A stretch of DNA of 64,000 bases. Source: Planctomycetota bacterium. Its GTDB lineage: Bacteria; Planctomycetota; Planctomycetia; Pirellulales; Pirellulaceae. Below are positions 1 through 8,615 of the stretch, in pieces (the first letter of the stretch is position 1; every line of letters begins with the position of its first letter). The position numbers and the translations under genes were made by a program. The stretch covers positions 1 to 64,000 of the forward strand of contig JAJDEH010000156.1 in assembly GCA_029259935.1 (NCBI GenBank), read 5' to 3'. The notes beneath the pieces were generated by a model that had not been told where the DNA came from, searched no databases, and was given only the letters and a program-made list of their open reading frames with translations.

Positions 1-83
1 TTGCCCCGTGGTCAAAGACTGTCCCGTAGTTGGAGAATGCGCTGCTGGATCGCTTTGGCGCGGTCAGTCAATTCTGAATTCAT
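1..83 (-). CDS. prfB: Peptide chain release factor 2 (RF2), 5' end only
   Basis: RF2 recognises UGA and UAA stop codons and triggers peptide release on the ribosome. Only the first codons are in the window. The ATG at 83 opens a 23-codon frame starting MNSELTDRAKAIQQRILQL and ending in RDSL, then an in-frame TGA at 14-12. This matches the N-terminal helix of RF2 proteins up to the point where prfB genes classically carry an autoregulatory in-frame UGA. Reading +1 after CTT gives L-D-H-G-A, comparable to the L-D-Y-D-A of the Escherichia coli protein. The gene runs off the left edge, so the GGQ motif and the tripeptide anticodon cannot be checked. It is divergent from the ankyrin gene at 325. 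Confidence 0.88.
11..17 (-). promoter_or_regulatory. Programmed +1 frameshift site of prfB
   Basis: On the minus strand the heptamer CTTTGAC lies exactly where RF2 genes carry their recoding signal: CTT (17-15), in-frame TGA (14-12), then C. A weakly Shine-Dalgarno-like CGGGAC lies just upstream, in the place of the AGGGGG of Escherichia coli. In the known mechanism, low RF2 slows termination at UGA, the ribosome slips +1 on CUU and full-length RF2 is made, giving autoregulation. Confidence 0.87.
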
Positions 84-324
84 AGTCTGGAGTCCGGGCG
101 AAATGTGAGAACTGTGTCTGGAATTGAATATAACGTGAAGACACCCGGGGGGAATGTCGGTTCGCAAGCCCAAGGTGTACACCTCTGCTGCCGCGGGCCG
201 ACTTCGCGGCCTGCTGCATCCGAGCCGCCGCAGGCTGGCAAGCCCGCCCACGCTGCCTTTATGTCTGCACCGGCCAGGGCTATCATGCAATCATCGCCAC
301 GCTAAAGACAAAGAGGTGTTCACC

Positions 325-2388
325 GTGATTAGTTCCCAATCAGTCGTGAAGGCTGGAGCGGTTGCTCTCACCTTATTCCTCGGACGTTGCGCGGTGGGTG
401 CCAACCTCGTTGTGCCCACAAGTGGGAATGCATTTGACGATGCATACTATGCGGCAGTATGTGGCGAAGAGGCCATGCTCCGAGGCCTTTTGAAGAAGCG
501 TCCTGAACTCGTTGACGGTGTCCGCCGCGCGCAACCGATGCGTTGGGGGACGACGTTGCTTCAAGCCGCGGCCGGTGTAGGGCACAATGCTTGCGCCCGT
601 TTACTCATCAATGCCGGCGCCGACATAAACAAGCCCGATCAGTTTGGAAAAACGCCACTGCACTTCGCCGTGAGAAATGGTCATCTGGAAGTTGCCCGTC
701 TGCTGGCGGAGGCCGGGGCTTCTCTGAACCCATCCACGGATCCAACAGTCCTTCAAATCGCACTATCCAAACACGCGGCATCGCCGGAATTAATAGGCTA
801 CTTGCTGGAACGAGGAGCCGACCCAAATAAGTTCAGTGTGTATAGCCGATGTCCGTTACGAATCGCGGTATGGATGGGAAGGCCCGACCTTGTGCGTCTG
901 TTGCTGAATCATGGAGCATCGACAGATGTTGTGGATGGAGGCAATGTTCCAGTGCTGTACAGTGCGATCGCCCGTCATGTGCCAGAAACCGTAGCCCTGC
1001 TCAGCGAGCACAGTACGAAGTCAAACCCCTTGGCAATGGCCTACCTCGATCAGTTGATGCAGCTCGAAGCCGTTTTGCGGGATCAACCCAAGCTTATTAA
1101 CCAAGTGTTCGATATTCGAATTCCTGTCTCGGGTCGAAATACGTCTTTGCTTCGCGCCGCCAGTGCCAACGGAAAAGTGAAGACGGTCAAGTTGCTCATC
1201 GACAGGGGGACGGATATTAAACGCCTTGGTGCCTTGGCGCTACTCGACGCGGTTTTTTCGAATCATGAAGGCGTGACAAAAGAGCTATTGCGAGCAGGAG
1301 CAGATCCACGATACGGAGTTGCGATTGCTGTCAAACACAACCTCCCTAAATACTTGAAGCTTCTTCACAGCCATGGCGCTGATTTGAATGCTCCTTTGCC
1401 GGACTCAGGCACAGGCGAATTTCCTATCCATGATGCGGCGGGTCGCGGGCATGAAGAGTGCGTGAAGGTTCTAATAGGCGCGAAAGTCGACATCAATGTA
1501 CAAACCGCCAATGGGCACACGGCACTGTATTTCGCGGCTGCCGATGGGCAAGGAACGGCCCAGCTTCTTGACGCCGGAGCAGAGCTTGACATTTTCTCTG
1601 CCAGCATTCTGGGGCAAGTCGATTGCATATTGAGGCTCGAGTCCGAGATTGATGGGACCGTGAATACTCGTGACTTGGAATTCGACAAGCGGACACCGCT
1701 ACACTGGGCAGTTGAAGAGCGTCAGTACGGGGCCGTCAAAGCCTTGCTGCGGCTGGGGGCGGATGTCAATGCCCAAGATGGGTTTGGCATTACACCGCTG
1801 CATCTCGCGTCCGACTCAAGGATCGCCAGACTGTTGTTGGCGAATCAGGCTAACGTCAACGCGCTGGCGGGTGGATCAAAGCCGATACATTTCTTGGCGG
1901 GGGACGGGAGTAGTAGGAGTTTGACACAACTTTTGACGCACGGAGTAGACGTTGATTCCAGAAACGCAAACGCAGAAACGCCACTTCATCTGGCCACGTA
2001 CCACGGGCAAGTTGAATGCGCGCGTGTATTGATTGCATCGAGGGCCGACGTCAATGCAACGGACTCACAGGGACGCACTCCACTACACCGTGCTGTGTGG
2101 GCTCGGCGACCGGCGCTCATTGCTCTATTGCTAAAGTCTGGAGCCAAAACCGACGTAAGAGGACGAGAAGGTAGCACACCACTTCATGTTGCCGCGCGAC
2201 TTCACGTTCCCGCACGACTTCACATTCCCGCGCGCCGGCCAGGCGGATATGCAGAACTTCTGCTCCAGCATGGTGCGAATGTGGACATCAAGAACGAGAA
2301 TGGGTTAACGCCGTTGCAGGTTGGCATGTTGCATTGCTGTAAACCGGTTGTACAGTTGCTTCTGAGTCGCACCGATACCGTCGACTGA
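325..2388 (+). CDS. Secreted ankyrin-repeat protein
   Basis: A 687-residue protein of repeated ankyrin units, with the signature TPLH, AA..GH and LL..GAD pattern recurring almost end to end. These are protein-protein interaction scaffolds; the partner is unknown. I chose the GTG at 325 because AAGAGGTG lies just upstream and the product then begins with a signal-peptide-like segment (residues about 7-26, ending GRCAVGA), implying export. A longer reading from 154 has no such signal. The later repeats carry consensus phrases such as TPLHWAVEERQYGAVKALL and TPLHLATYHGQVECARVLI. Near the C-terminus one unit holds a short tandem amplification (2181-2234). The gene stands alone between prfB (divergent) and mnmA. 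Confidence 0.85.
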   Translation: MISSQSVVKAGAVALTLFLGRCAVGANLVVPTSGNAFDDAYYAAVCGEEAMLRGLLKKRPELVDGVRRAQPMRWGTTLLQAAAGVGHNACARLLINAGADINKPDQFGKTPLHFAVRNGHLEVARLLAEAGASLNPSTDPTVLQIALSKHAASPELIGYLLERGADPNKFSVYSRCPLRIAVWMGRPDLVRLLLNHGASTDVVDGGNVPVLYSAIARHVPETVALLSEHSTKSNPLAMAYLDQLMQLEAVLRDQPKLINQVFDIRIPVSGRNTSLLRAASANGKVKTVKLLIDRGTDIKRLGALALLDAVFSNHEGVTKELLRAGADPRYGVAIAVKHNLPKYLKLLHSHGADLNAPLPDSGTGEFPIHDAAGRGHEECVKVLIGAKVDINVQTANGHTALYFAAADGQGTAQLLDAGAELDIFSASILGQVDCILRLESEIDGTVNTRDLEFDKRTPLHWAVEERQYGAVKALLRLGADVNAQDGFGITPLHLASDSRIARLLLANQANVNALAGGSKPIHFLAGDGSSRSLTQLLTHGVDVDSRNANAETPLHLATYHGQVECARVLIASRADVNATDSQGRTPLHRAVWARRPALIALLLKSGAKTDVRGREGSTPLHVAARLHVPARLHIPARRPGGYAELLLQHGANVDIKNENGLTPLQVGMLHCCKPVVQLLLSRTDTVD
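2181..2234 (+). repeat. Three tandem 18-bp units inside the ankyrin gene
   Basis: Units at 2181-2198, 2199-2216 and 2217-2234 share the pattern ACTTCA[T/C][G/A]TT[G/C]CCGC[G/A]CG. They encode LHVAAR, LHVPAR and LHIPAR. The first belongs to the normal TPLHVAA ankyrin consensus; the next two are extra, so this looks like a recent in-frame slippage expansion that lengthens one repeat by 12 residues. Confidence 0.85.
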
Positions 2389-2469
2389 TGCTGCAGATCA
2401 TTCCGACTTCCGGAAAGGCCAACTGGCAGAACCAGAGCTCAAAACTCCCAACAACGGCGTAAATAACCC

Positions 2470-3612
2470 ATGTCTCGAGTCGTTCTAGCAATGTCCGGTG
2501 GCGTCGACAGCAGTGTCGCTGCGCACTTGTTGCTGGAGCAAGGGCATGACGTGGTGGGTGTGTTCATGCGGCATGGCGAAGAGTCGGCGGCCGTTTGTGC
2601 CGTCGATTCGGAGCGGGTGGCTGGCGGTACTTCGTCTCCTTCGTTGCCGCTGCTGCCGATTGTGGACGGCCGATCGGATCATAAACAGGGCTGTTGCAGC
2701 GCGGCGGATGCCGCCGATGCCCAGCGGGTCGCCGATCGTCTGGATATCCCGTTCTACGCCTTGAATCTTCAAGAGGATTTTCGCGGCATCATCGATTACT
2801 TCGTCGAGGAATACACGGCCGGGCGGACGCCCAATCCGTGCGTAATGTGCAATAACTGGATCAAGTTCGGGCGGCTGTTCGACTATGCCGACAGCGTCGG
2901 CGCGGACTTCGTGGCGACGGGGCATTATGCCCGGCTGGCCGCAATCTCGGACAACGAGCCGCCCGCTCTGCTGCGTGGCGTGGACGACGGAAAAGATCAA
3001 GCCTATGTCTTGTTTGGCATCGATCGGGCTTATCTGCGGCGGATGATGCTGCCGGTTGGCGACTATGAAAAATCCAAGATTCGCCAGCTCGCGGCACACG
3101 TCGGCATGCGCGTCGCGGATAAGAAAGACAGTCAGGAGATCTGCTTTGTTACCTCGGGCAAGCACGATGAATTCGTGCGGGCCCGGCGTGGCGATATCGA
3201 CACGTCAGGCGACATCGTAACCACCGCGGGCGAAGTCGTCGGCACGCATCCCGGCATCGAGCGGTTTACGATCGGCCAGCGCAAAGGTCTCAAGGTGGCG
3301 ATGGGCGAACCGTTCTTCGTGGTGCGCATCGAACCGGATTCGCATCGCGTGGTGATTGGCAGGAAGAGCGAGTTGGGGCGCGTCGAGTTGACCGCCAATC
3401 GCACGAATTGGCTCGTCGATCCGCCGCCCGGCGAGTTTCGCTGTCTGGCCAAGATCCGTTATAACAGTCCGCCAGCCGAAGCGACCGCCGTCGCGCTGCC
3501 TGATGATCGGTTACGAGTCACCTTTGACGAGCCGCGATTCGGCGTCGCTCCCGGGCAGGCCGTTGTTTGTTACGACGAGGATCGTGTACTTGGCGGCGGT
3601 TGGATAGAGTAA
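2470..3612 (+). CDS. mnmA: tRNA-specific 2-thiouridylase MnmA
   Basis: MnmA places sulfur on U34 of Glu, Gln and Lys tRNAs using ATP and a sulfur relay from IscS/Tus proteins. The 380-residue product has the PP-loop SGGVDSS (9-15), the tRNA-binding GRTPNPCVMCN stretch with the probable nucleophile C124, the GKDQAYVLFG motif, and the second catalytic cysteine in SQEICFV (C225). A pro/ser/gly-rich insertion at about 48-75 ending KQGCCSAADAADA is longer than in Escherichia coli MnmA; I think it is a lineage variant, not damage. Length and motifs are otherwise complete. It is preceded by an 81-bp gap after the ankyrin gene and is probably transcribed on its own. Confidence 0.96.
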   Translation: MSRVVLAMSGGVDSSVAAHLLLEQGHDVVGVFMRHGEESAAVCAVDSERVAGGTSSPSLPLLPIVDGRSDHKQGCCSAADAADAQRVADRLDIPFYALNLQEDFRGIIDYFVEEYTAGRTPNPCVMCNNWIKFGRLFDYADSVGADFVATGHYARLAAISDNEPPALLRGVDDGKDQAYVLFGIDRAYLRRMMLPVGDYEKSKIRQLAAHVGMRVADKKDSQEICFVTSGKHDEFVRARRGDIDTSGDIVTTAGEVVGTHPGIERFTIGQRKGLKVAMGEPFFVVRIEPDSHRVVIGRKSELGRVELTANRTNWLVDPPPGEFRCLAKIRYNSPPAEATAVALPDDRLRVTFDEPRFGVAPGQAVVCYDEDRVLGGGWIE

Positions 3613-3705
3613 CGGTGCAAGATGTTCCATCGGCAGAGCGACGTTTTTGGCCCAGCCGGTCGTACTCTCCTTTTCCACTCGGTCGTAGATAATTGAGGAT
3701 TCTAA

Positions 3706-5484
3706 ATGCTGACCATTCATCGATGGCGAATTGCCTTGGTTTGCGCGATTTGTGTTTTGTATTCTCAGGCCGCGTGCGCGCAAATTCCCACCGAAGATGG
3801 AAAGGCACCCATCGCCGGCCAGAGTGCCGCTGAGTCGTCAGAAAATAATGAGCCGAACCAGGATGAGGCGAAAGATGTTCTTGAATTGAACAGCGCCCGC
3901 GACACGTTCGCGGAATTTCGCCAAGCAGTAGAGTCCCGGAACTGGTCCAAGGCCGCCCAGTGCATTGATTTTTCCAACTTGCCGGCGGGAACAACGCAAA
4001 ATCAAAAGGAGACGCTGGCCGAAAGGTTAAGCGAAATCCTGGCCCGCTTTCCGGAACATGAACTTGACGAGATTCCAGGCGACGCGGAGGGCGACGCTTA
4101 TGGATTTCCGCCCAATCAAGCCATCGTCGTGGCCCCATCCAGCGATGGTTCTTGGAAGTTCACTGCCGAGACGGCGGCGAGAATTGATAATCTCTTCAAA
4201 GAGGTGACCGTGCTACCCCGAGCCGCCAGCGGGTACATCTTGGAGCAATGGTTCTATCGCCTGTCGCCCGAGATGACCAAAACGGTATTTCTGCTGAAGA
4301 ACTATCAATGGGTCTGCTTGTTTGCGTTGATCTTCCTTGGCATTCTCGCCGACGCGCTGACGCGGATTTTGCTGCGCTACTTGTACGCGCTGTGGTTCAA
4401 GTTCCGCGGCGCGGAGACACGGAAAGAAGAGAAACGAAAACTATTCAAACCGATTGGGCTGTTGGTTCAAGCGCTGGTTTGGTACGGCGGCACGTTGGCC
4501 ATTGGTTTGCCCGACGGCATTCAGGCAGTGTTGCTGATCGGCCTCAAGTTCTTCGCCGTGGTGTCGGCCGTGTGGACCGCCTTCCTGTTCGTCGATTTGC
4601 TAGCCGCTTATCTGGTTCAAAAGGCGCTGCAAAGCGATACGAAATTCGACGACCTGCTGGTCCCCTTGATTACAAAATCGCTGAAAGTGTTCGCCGTCTG
4701 CGTGGGAGCGTTGATGTGCGCCGAGGCGTTTAACCTGCCGATCACGGGGCTGCTGGGAGGCTTGGGCATTGGCGGCGCGGCGATCGCGTTTGCCTCGAAA
4801 GACGCCATCGCCAACTTCTTCGGCTCGGTCACCGTCCTCACCGACCGTCCGTTTGAAATCGGCGATTGGATCGTGACCGACGGGGTGGAAGGGACGGTCG
4901 AAACGGTCGGATTTCGCAGTACGCGGGTTCGCACCTTTTACAACTCACTGATTACGTTGCCCAACAGCCTGCTGACCACGGCCGTGGTCGATAACATGGG
5001 GCAGCGACGGTATCGCCGCATCAAGGCCATGTTGGGCGTTCAATATGATACGACTCCCGAGCAACTCGATGCCTTTTGCGAGGGCGTCCGCGAATTGATC
5101 CGCCGCCATCCTTATACCCGCAAGGACTACTTTCACGTCTATTTCAATGATTTCAGTGACAGTTCGCTCAACATCCTGCTGTATTGTTTTCTAGAGGTTC
5201 CGGATTGGTCGGTCGAACTTCGTGAAAAGCACCGGCTGTTCGTCGACATCTTGAAATTGGCCCAGCGGCTGGGCGTCTCGTTTGCATTTCCCACTCGGAC
5301 GCTACATATGTTCCAAGAACAGTCGAACTCCAGTCCGTCGGCCGCCAATCTGTCCGACTCGGCGGCGACGGGTCAAAAATTGGCGGCTGAAATTGCCGGT
5401 CCGTTGGCACCGCCAGATGCCAGGCCGGGACCCGTCACCTTTGGCGGGCCGACCCCTTTCGACGCACATGGCGAGGGCGAATGA
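3706..5484 (+). CDS. MscS-family mechanosensitive ion channel
   Basis: A small-conductance mechanosensitive channel homologue of 592 residues, expected in the cytoplasmic membrane where it releases solutes on hypo-osmotic shock. It opens with a signal peptide (cleavage near ACA-QIP, residue 25), then an extracytoplasmic domain to about residue 190. Membrane segments follow at about 196-216, 245-262, 268-295 and 325-345, then the pore helix GLLGGLGIGGAAIAFASKD (347-365). The beta domain has the typical PFEIGDWI and VGFRSTRVRTF stretches. The C-terminal tail is proline/glycine rich and unconserved. Larger than Escherichia coli MscS, it resembles multi-domain planctomycete members. floA starts 148 bp downstream on the same strand. 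Confidence 0.92.
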   Translation: MLTIHRWRIALVCAICVLYSQAACAQIPTEDGKAPIAGQSAAESSENNEPNQDEAKDVLELNSARDTFAEFRQAVESRNWSKAAQCIDFSNLPAGTTQNQKETLAERLSEILARFPEHELDEIPGDAEGDAYGFPPNQAIVVAPSSDGSWKFTAETAARIDNLFKEVTVLPRAASGYILEQWFYRLSPEMTKTVFLLKNYQWVCLFALIFLGILADALTRILLRYLYALWFKFRGAETRKEEKRKLFKPIGLLVQALVWYGGTLAIGLPDGIQAVLLIGLKFFAVVSAVWTAFLFVDLLAAYLVQKALQSDTKFDDLLVPLITKSLKVFAVCVGALMCAEAFNLPITGLLGGLGIGGAAIAFASKDAIANFFGSVTVLTDRPFEIGDWIVTDGVEGTVETVGFRSTRVRTFYNSLITLPNSLLTTAVVDNMGQRRYRRIKAMLGVQYDTTPEQLDAFCEGVRELIRRHPYTRKDYFHVYFNDFSDSSLNILLYCFLEVPDWSVELREKHRLFVDILKLAQRLGVSFAFPTRTLHMFQEQSNSSPSAANLSDSAATGQKLAAEIAGPLAPPDARPGPVTFGGPTPFDAHGEGE

Positions 5485-5632
5485 CGTCGCTAGGAGCGAG
5501 GTTCATCAGTAATTTGGAAGGTGAATGATCTAATTTGGCAATCTGGGATGCTGTTCTCGGGTGCGGGAATTCGCTATCATTCTGGAAACCAATCTTGATC
5601 CTCATCTTCCCGCGCCAATAGAGGGATACATC

Positions 5633-6646
5633 ATGTTTCGCATTCTGCCGAATTTGCTCGCCCAAGGTGAAAATGAAAGTGGTGGTATCGGGGGATGGGT
5701 TTTAATTATCGTGGCCGTCATTGCGGGGCTGATGTTTCTTGCCGCGGTGATCGTGGTTTTCGTGTACGGAAAACTGTGGTTTCAGGCGTACATGTCTAGC
5801 GCCGATGTGGCCATGTGGAGTTTGATCGGCATGGGTCTGCGGCAAGTCAATTCACAGATCATCGTCCACGCCAAGGTCATGTCCGTGCAGGCCGGACTCG
5901 ATATTAAAGGCCGCACGGGCGGAATCACGACCTCGCGGTTGGAAGCGCACTTCTTGGCGGGCGGCGACGTAATGCGAGTTATCCACGCGATCATTGCCGC
6001 GCACCGGGCGAACATCGACCTGGACTTCGACCGGGCCGCCGCGATTGACTTGGCGGGCCGCGATGTGCTGGATGCCGTGAGGACGAGTGTCTATCCGAAA
6101 GTGATCGACTGCCCGGATCCACAGCGCAGCGGAAAGTCGACCCTCAGCGCGATTGCCAAGGACGGTGTCGAACTGCGCGTTCGTGCCCGGGTCACGGTTC
6201 GCACCAATCTCGAACAGTTGATCGGTGGTGCCACCGAAGAGACGGTGATTGCCCGAGTAGGCGAAGGCATCATCACCTCGATCGGGTCTTCCGACACGCA
6301 CAAACGAGTGTTGGAGAATCCAGACCGCATTTCGCGTGCCGTGTTGGAACGAGGCCTTGATGCTCAAACGGCTTTTGCCATCGTTTCGATCGACATCGCG
6401 GACGTCGACGTGGGCGAGAATATTGGTGCCCGATTGCAAGCCGACCAGGCCGATGCCGATACGCGGGTCGCGCGAGCCAAAGCCGAACGTCGCCGCGCCG
6501 AAGCCATTGCCGAAGAACAAGAAATGAAGGCTCATGTAGCGGAAAACCGCGCCCGCCTGGTCGAAGCCGAAGCGGAAGTTCCCTTGGCCATGGCCGAGGC
6601 CTTTCGCCGGGGCAATCTGCACGGCGACAACGCGACCACTGCTTAG
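5633..6646 (+). CDS. floA: Flotillin-like protein FloA
   Basis: FloA is a membrane-anchored scaffold of bacterial membrane microdomains, related to SPFH proteins. The 337-residue product has an N-terminal hydrophobic hairpin or helix (about 20-45), the conserved [10 protein letters not shown] and [22 protein letters not shown] region, [19 protein letters not shown], and the alanine/glutamate-rich helical tail [19 protein letters not shown] typical of the family. I chose the ATG at 5633 because GAGGG lies seven bases upstream and the product then begins at the usual family position; an in-frame start at 5561 adds an unconserved stretch. No NfeD gene, a frequent partner, is adjacent. Confidence 0.95.
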   Translation: MFRILPNLLAQGENESGGIGGWVLIIVAVIAGLMFLAAVIVVFVYGKLWFQAYMSSADVAMWSLIGMGLRQVNSQIIVHAKVMSVQAGLDIKGRTGGITTSRLEAHFLAGGDVMRVIHAIIAAHRANIDLDFDRAAAIDLAGRDVLDAVRTSVYPKVIDCPDPQRSGKSTLSAIAKDGVELRVRARVTVRTNLEQLIGGATEETVIARVGEGIITSIGSSDTHKRVLENPDRISRAVLERGLDAQTAFAIVSIDIADVDVGENIGARLQADQADADTRVARAKAERRRAEAIAEEQEMKAHVAENRARLVEAEAEVPLAMAEAFRRGNLHGDNATTA

Positions 6647-6833
6647 CGCTTCGTCGAACCTGAGCCTTTGAGTGGCAGGGCTCGATCATCATGAGCCATC
6701 ATCGCGGTCGGTTGGTTTCTATCCAAAATGACTGGCTCAGCCTGTGCCTGTCGACTATTCTGTTTAGGACCGTCATAGTCAGGCGGCTCCAATTGGCCAT
6801 GAAGAACACCATATCCAAGGCGGAATTCAATCC

Positions 6834-7637
6834 ATGTTTGTAACTCTCCTCATCGCCGCAACCATTTCCGCCGACCCTAATACGGAGCAAACTCAATTGC
6901 TCGAGACATTTCGCAAAGAGTTCGTTCGAATCACGCCGGGCGAGGGAAAATTTCCTCGAAGTTTTTCCATGGGCCGCGCCGCGGGATCGCCCGATAACGA
7001 GCGTCCGGCGCATGAAGTCACGCTCAAGTACAACTTCGAGATCGCCAAATACGAAGTGCCGCAAAATTTATGGGAAGCGGTCATGGGCAAAAATCCAAGC
7101 CGCTGGAAGGGCGCGCGAAACTCGGTCGAAATGCTCTCCCTCGACGAAGCCAATGACTTCTGCGAGAAATCCACCAAGCTGATGCGCGAGGCGAAGCTAA
7201 TCGGTCAGGACGAAGTCATTCGGCTCCCGTCCGAAGCCGAATGGGAATACGTTGCTCGGGCCGGAACCAAGACCGCGTACTCTTTCGGCGACGATGCCGA
7301 CGATCTGGACGCCTACGGCTGGCACACGGGCAACGCCGCTGGCAACGACCCGCCCGTCGGGGCCAAGAAGCCGAACCCCTGGGGCCTGTACGATATCCAC
7401 GGCTATCTCCGCGAATGGTGTCTCGACACGGCTCACAAAGATTATGCGGAAGCACCCACCGATGGTTCGCCCTGGACGAAGGGCGGAATGGCCGATCAAG
7501 GAGTGTTGCGTGGTGGAAGCTGGAAAGACAAACCCGAGCAGCTAACTTCCAGCTATCGAGCTTTCGCCAAACAAGAGGCTCGCGACGACGCCGTCGGTTT
7601 GCGATGTGTGCTTGGCAAGACAACCAAATCGCCATAG
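6834..7637 (+). CDS. Secreted FGE-fold (SUMF1/EgtB-type) protein, probably non-catalytic
   Basis: The product (267 residues) has a short signal-like start (MFVTLLIAATISA) and the formylglycine-generating-enzyme-sulfatase fold: FSMG, RPAHEVTL, IAKYEVPQNLWEAVMG, RLPSEAEWEYVARAGT, NPWGLYDIHGYLREW, LRGGSW and GLRCV. True formylglycine-generating enzymes need a cysteine pair just after RGGSW; here the sequence reads RGGSWKDKPEQLTSSYR with no cysteine. It therefore should not activate sulfatases and is more likely a binding or structural member of the large family found in planctomycetes. A sulfatase lies 1 kb downstream on the opposite strand, but the missing cysteines argue against a maturation link. 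Confidence 0.88.
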   Translation: MFVTLLIAATISADPNTEQTQLLETFRKEFVRITPGEGKFPRSFSMGRAAGSPDNERPAHEVTLKYNFEIAKYEVPQNLWEAVMGKNPSRWKGARNSVEMLSLDEANDFCEKSTKLMREAKLIGQDEVIRLPSEAEWEYVARAGTKTAYSFGDDADDLDAYGWHTGNAAGNDPPVGAKKPNPWGLYDIHGYLREWCLDTAHKDYAEAPTDGSPWTKGGMADQGVLRGGSWKDKPEQLTSSYRAFAKQEARDDAVGLRCVLGKTTKSP

Positions 7638-7733
7638 CGGGCGAATTCTACTGAATCGTCGCTCGTCCAAGGCCGCGAACCGGATTCCTGTTTCTTTTGT
7701 CTTCAGGCAAACAGCCAAGGATAAGAAAAAGAA

Positions 7734-8030
7734 ATGGACCAGACATCCACATCCCTCGCCGCGTGCGAACTGTGCGGGCGCGTCACCAAGCGGGGCACGA
7801 CCGAGCATCATCTGATTCCACGCACCTGCCACAAGAACAAGTGGTTCAAGAAGCGATTCCCGCGCGAGCAAATGAACGAGACCATCGGCTTGTGCCGAGA
7901 CTGCCACCACACAATCCACGAGTTCATCCCCAGCGAAAAAGAACTCGGCCGCCACTACAACACCCTCGACAAACTCACAAGCAACGAGGATATCGCGCGC
8001 TACCTGCAGTGGATTCGCAAACAGAAATAG
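7734..8030 (+). CDS. Small HNH-nuclease-like zinc-binding protein
   Basis: A 98-residue protein with a CELC pair (residues 11-14), the segment TTEHHLIPR, and CRDCHHTIH, which together resemble the HNH/McrA beta-beta-alpha metal finger: the H-H of EHHLIPR and the CxxCH with a following histidine. An AAGGATAAG ribosome site precedes the ATG. HNH domains are usually nucleases, acting in restriction, homing or repair, but small stand-alone copies are often of unknown role. No restriction or mobile genes are beside it. It is convergent with the sulfatase remnant, with a gap of 15 bp. Confidence 0.72.
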   Translation: MDQTSTSLAACELCGRVTKRGTTEHHLIPRTCHKNKWFKKRFPREQMNETIGLCRDCHHTIHEFIPSEKELGRHYNTLDKLTSNEDIARYLQWIRKQK

Positions 8031-8045
8031 CCGTCGACTCTCCGC

Positions 8046-8615
8046 TTACCGTCTCGCCCATTCTTTCAAATTCGCTTCATCGAACGGTCCCCAATAGACG
8101 CGAATGTCTTCCAGGCAGCCGCGGAAGGGTAAGGGTGACTCGTAGTCGGAGACGAGCGGTTCCGTATCCGCACCCACGGATAGAACATCGGCCGGAAATC
8201 CCGAAATCAAACGCAGCTTACGGCTTTTACCTTGAGACTGCCCGTTCACGTAGAACTGCCCCTTTCCGTTGTGGTCGACGGTCGCCACCACATGCGTCCA
8301 TTCATCCAATTCAACACTCGGCCCCCGCATTTTCTTTAGTTGCCCGTTGTCGCGAACGGCGAACTGCAGCTTGCCATTGTTGAGATAGAGGCTGTAACCC
8401 AAACTCGGGCCGCCTTGGGCAACAATGACGCCGCTGCCCGCGCTAGGCCTGATCCAGCCGCCCACTTCCAGCGGCTTGTACGAGGGGTCAAGCTGCTCGG
8501 ATCGGGGCAGTGTGATGGCCGCGCCGCCGCCATCCAATTGCACGGCCTTTGATTTCAAGCCGTCCACGATATCACCGCTTTGTAGCTTTCCCTTGGGCAG
8601 GGCGGCGAAGTCAAA
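8046..8615 (-). pseudogene. LamG/concanavalin-like C-terminal domain severed from the sulfatase
   Basis: This frame continues the sulfatase frame directly after a single TAG (8618-8616). It begins FDFAALPKGKLQSGDIVDG and continues through KAVQLDGGG, VGGWIRPS, LGYSLYLNNGKLQFAVRD, DEWTHVVATVD and FRGCLEDIRVYWG. These are the strands of a LamG/laminin-G-like jelly roll that follows the catalytic domain in many planctomycete sulfatases. The first usable in-frame ATG is at 8567, already inside the domain and without a ribosome site, so independent translation is unlikely. Either the full protein (8046-10244) is truncated by a recent nonsense mutation, or the base is a sequence error. Confidence 0.75.

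Noticed and set aside
12..290. A 92-codon minus-strand frame reading as a complete small protein
   Set aside because: Only the last 23 codons match RF2; the upstream part lies in the divergent promoter region and is not conserved in type. The gene is the start of prfB with a frameshift.
7697..8383. A long plus-strand frame covering the HNH gene and LamG region
   Set aside because: Arginine/proline-rich shadow of the other two genes; the HNH frame at 7734 has a ribosome site and zinc motifs.
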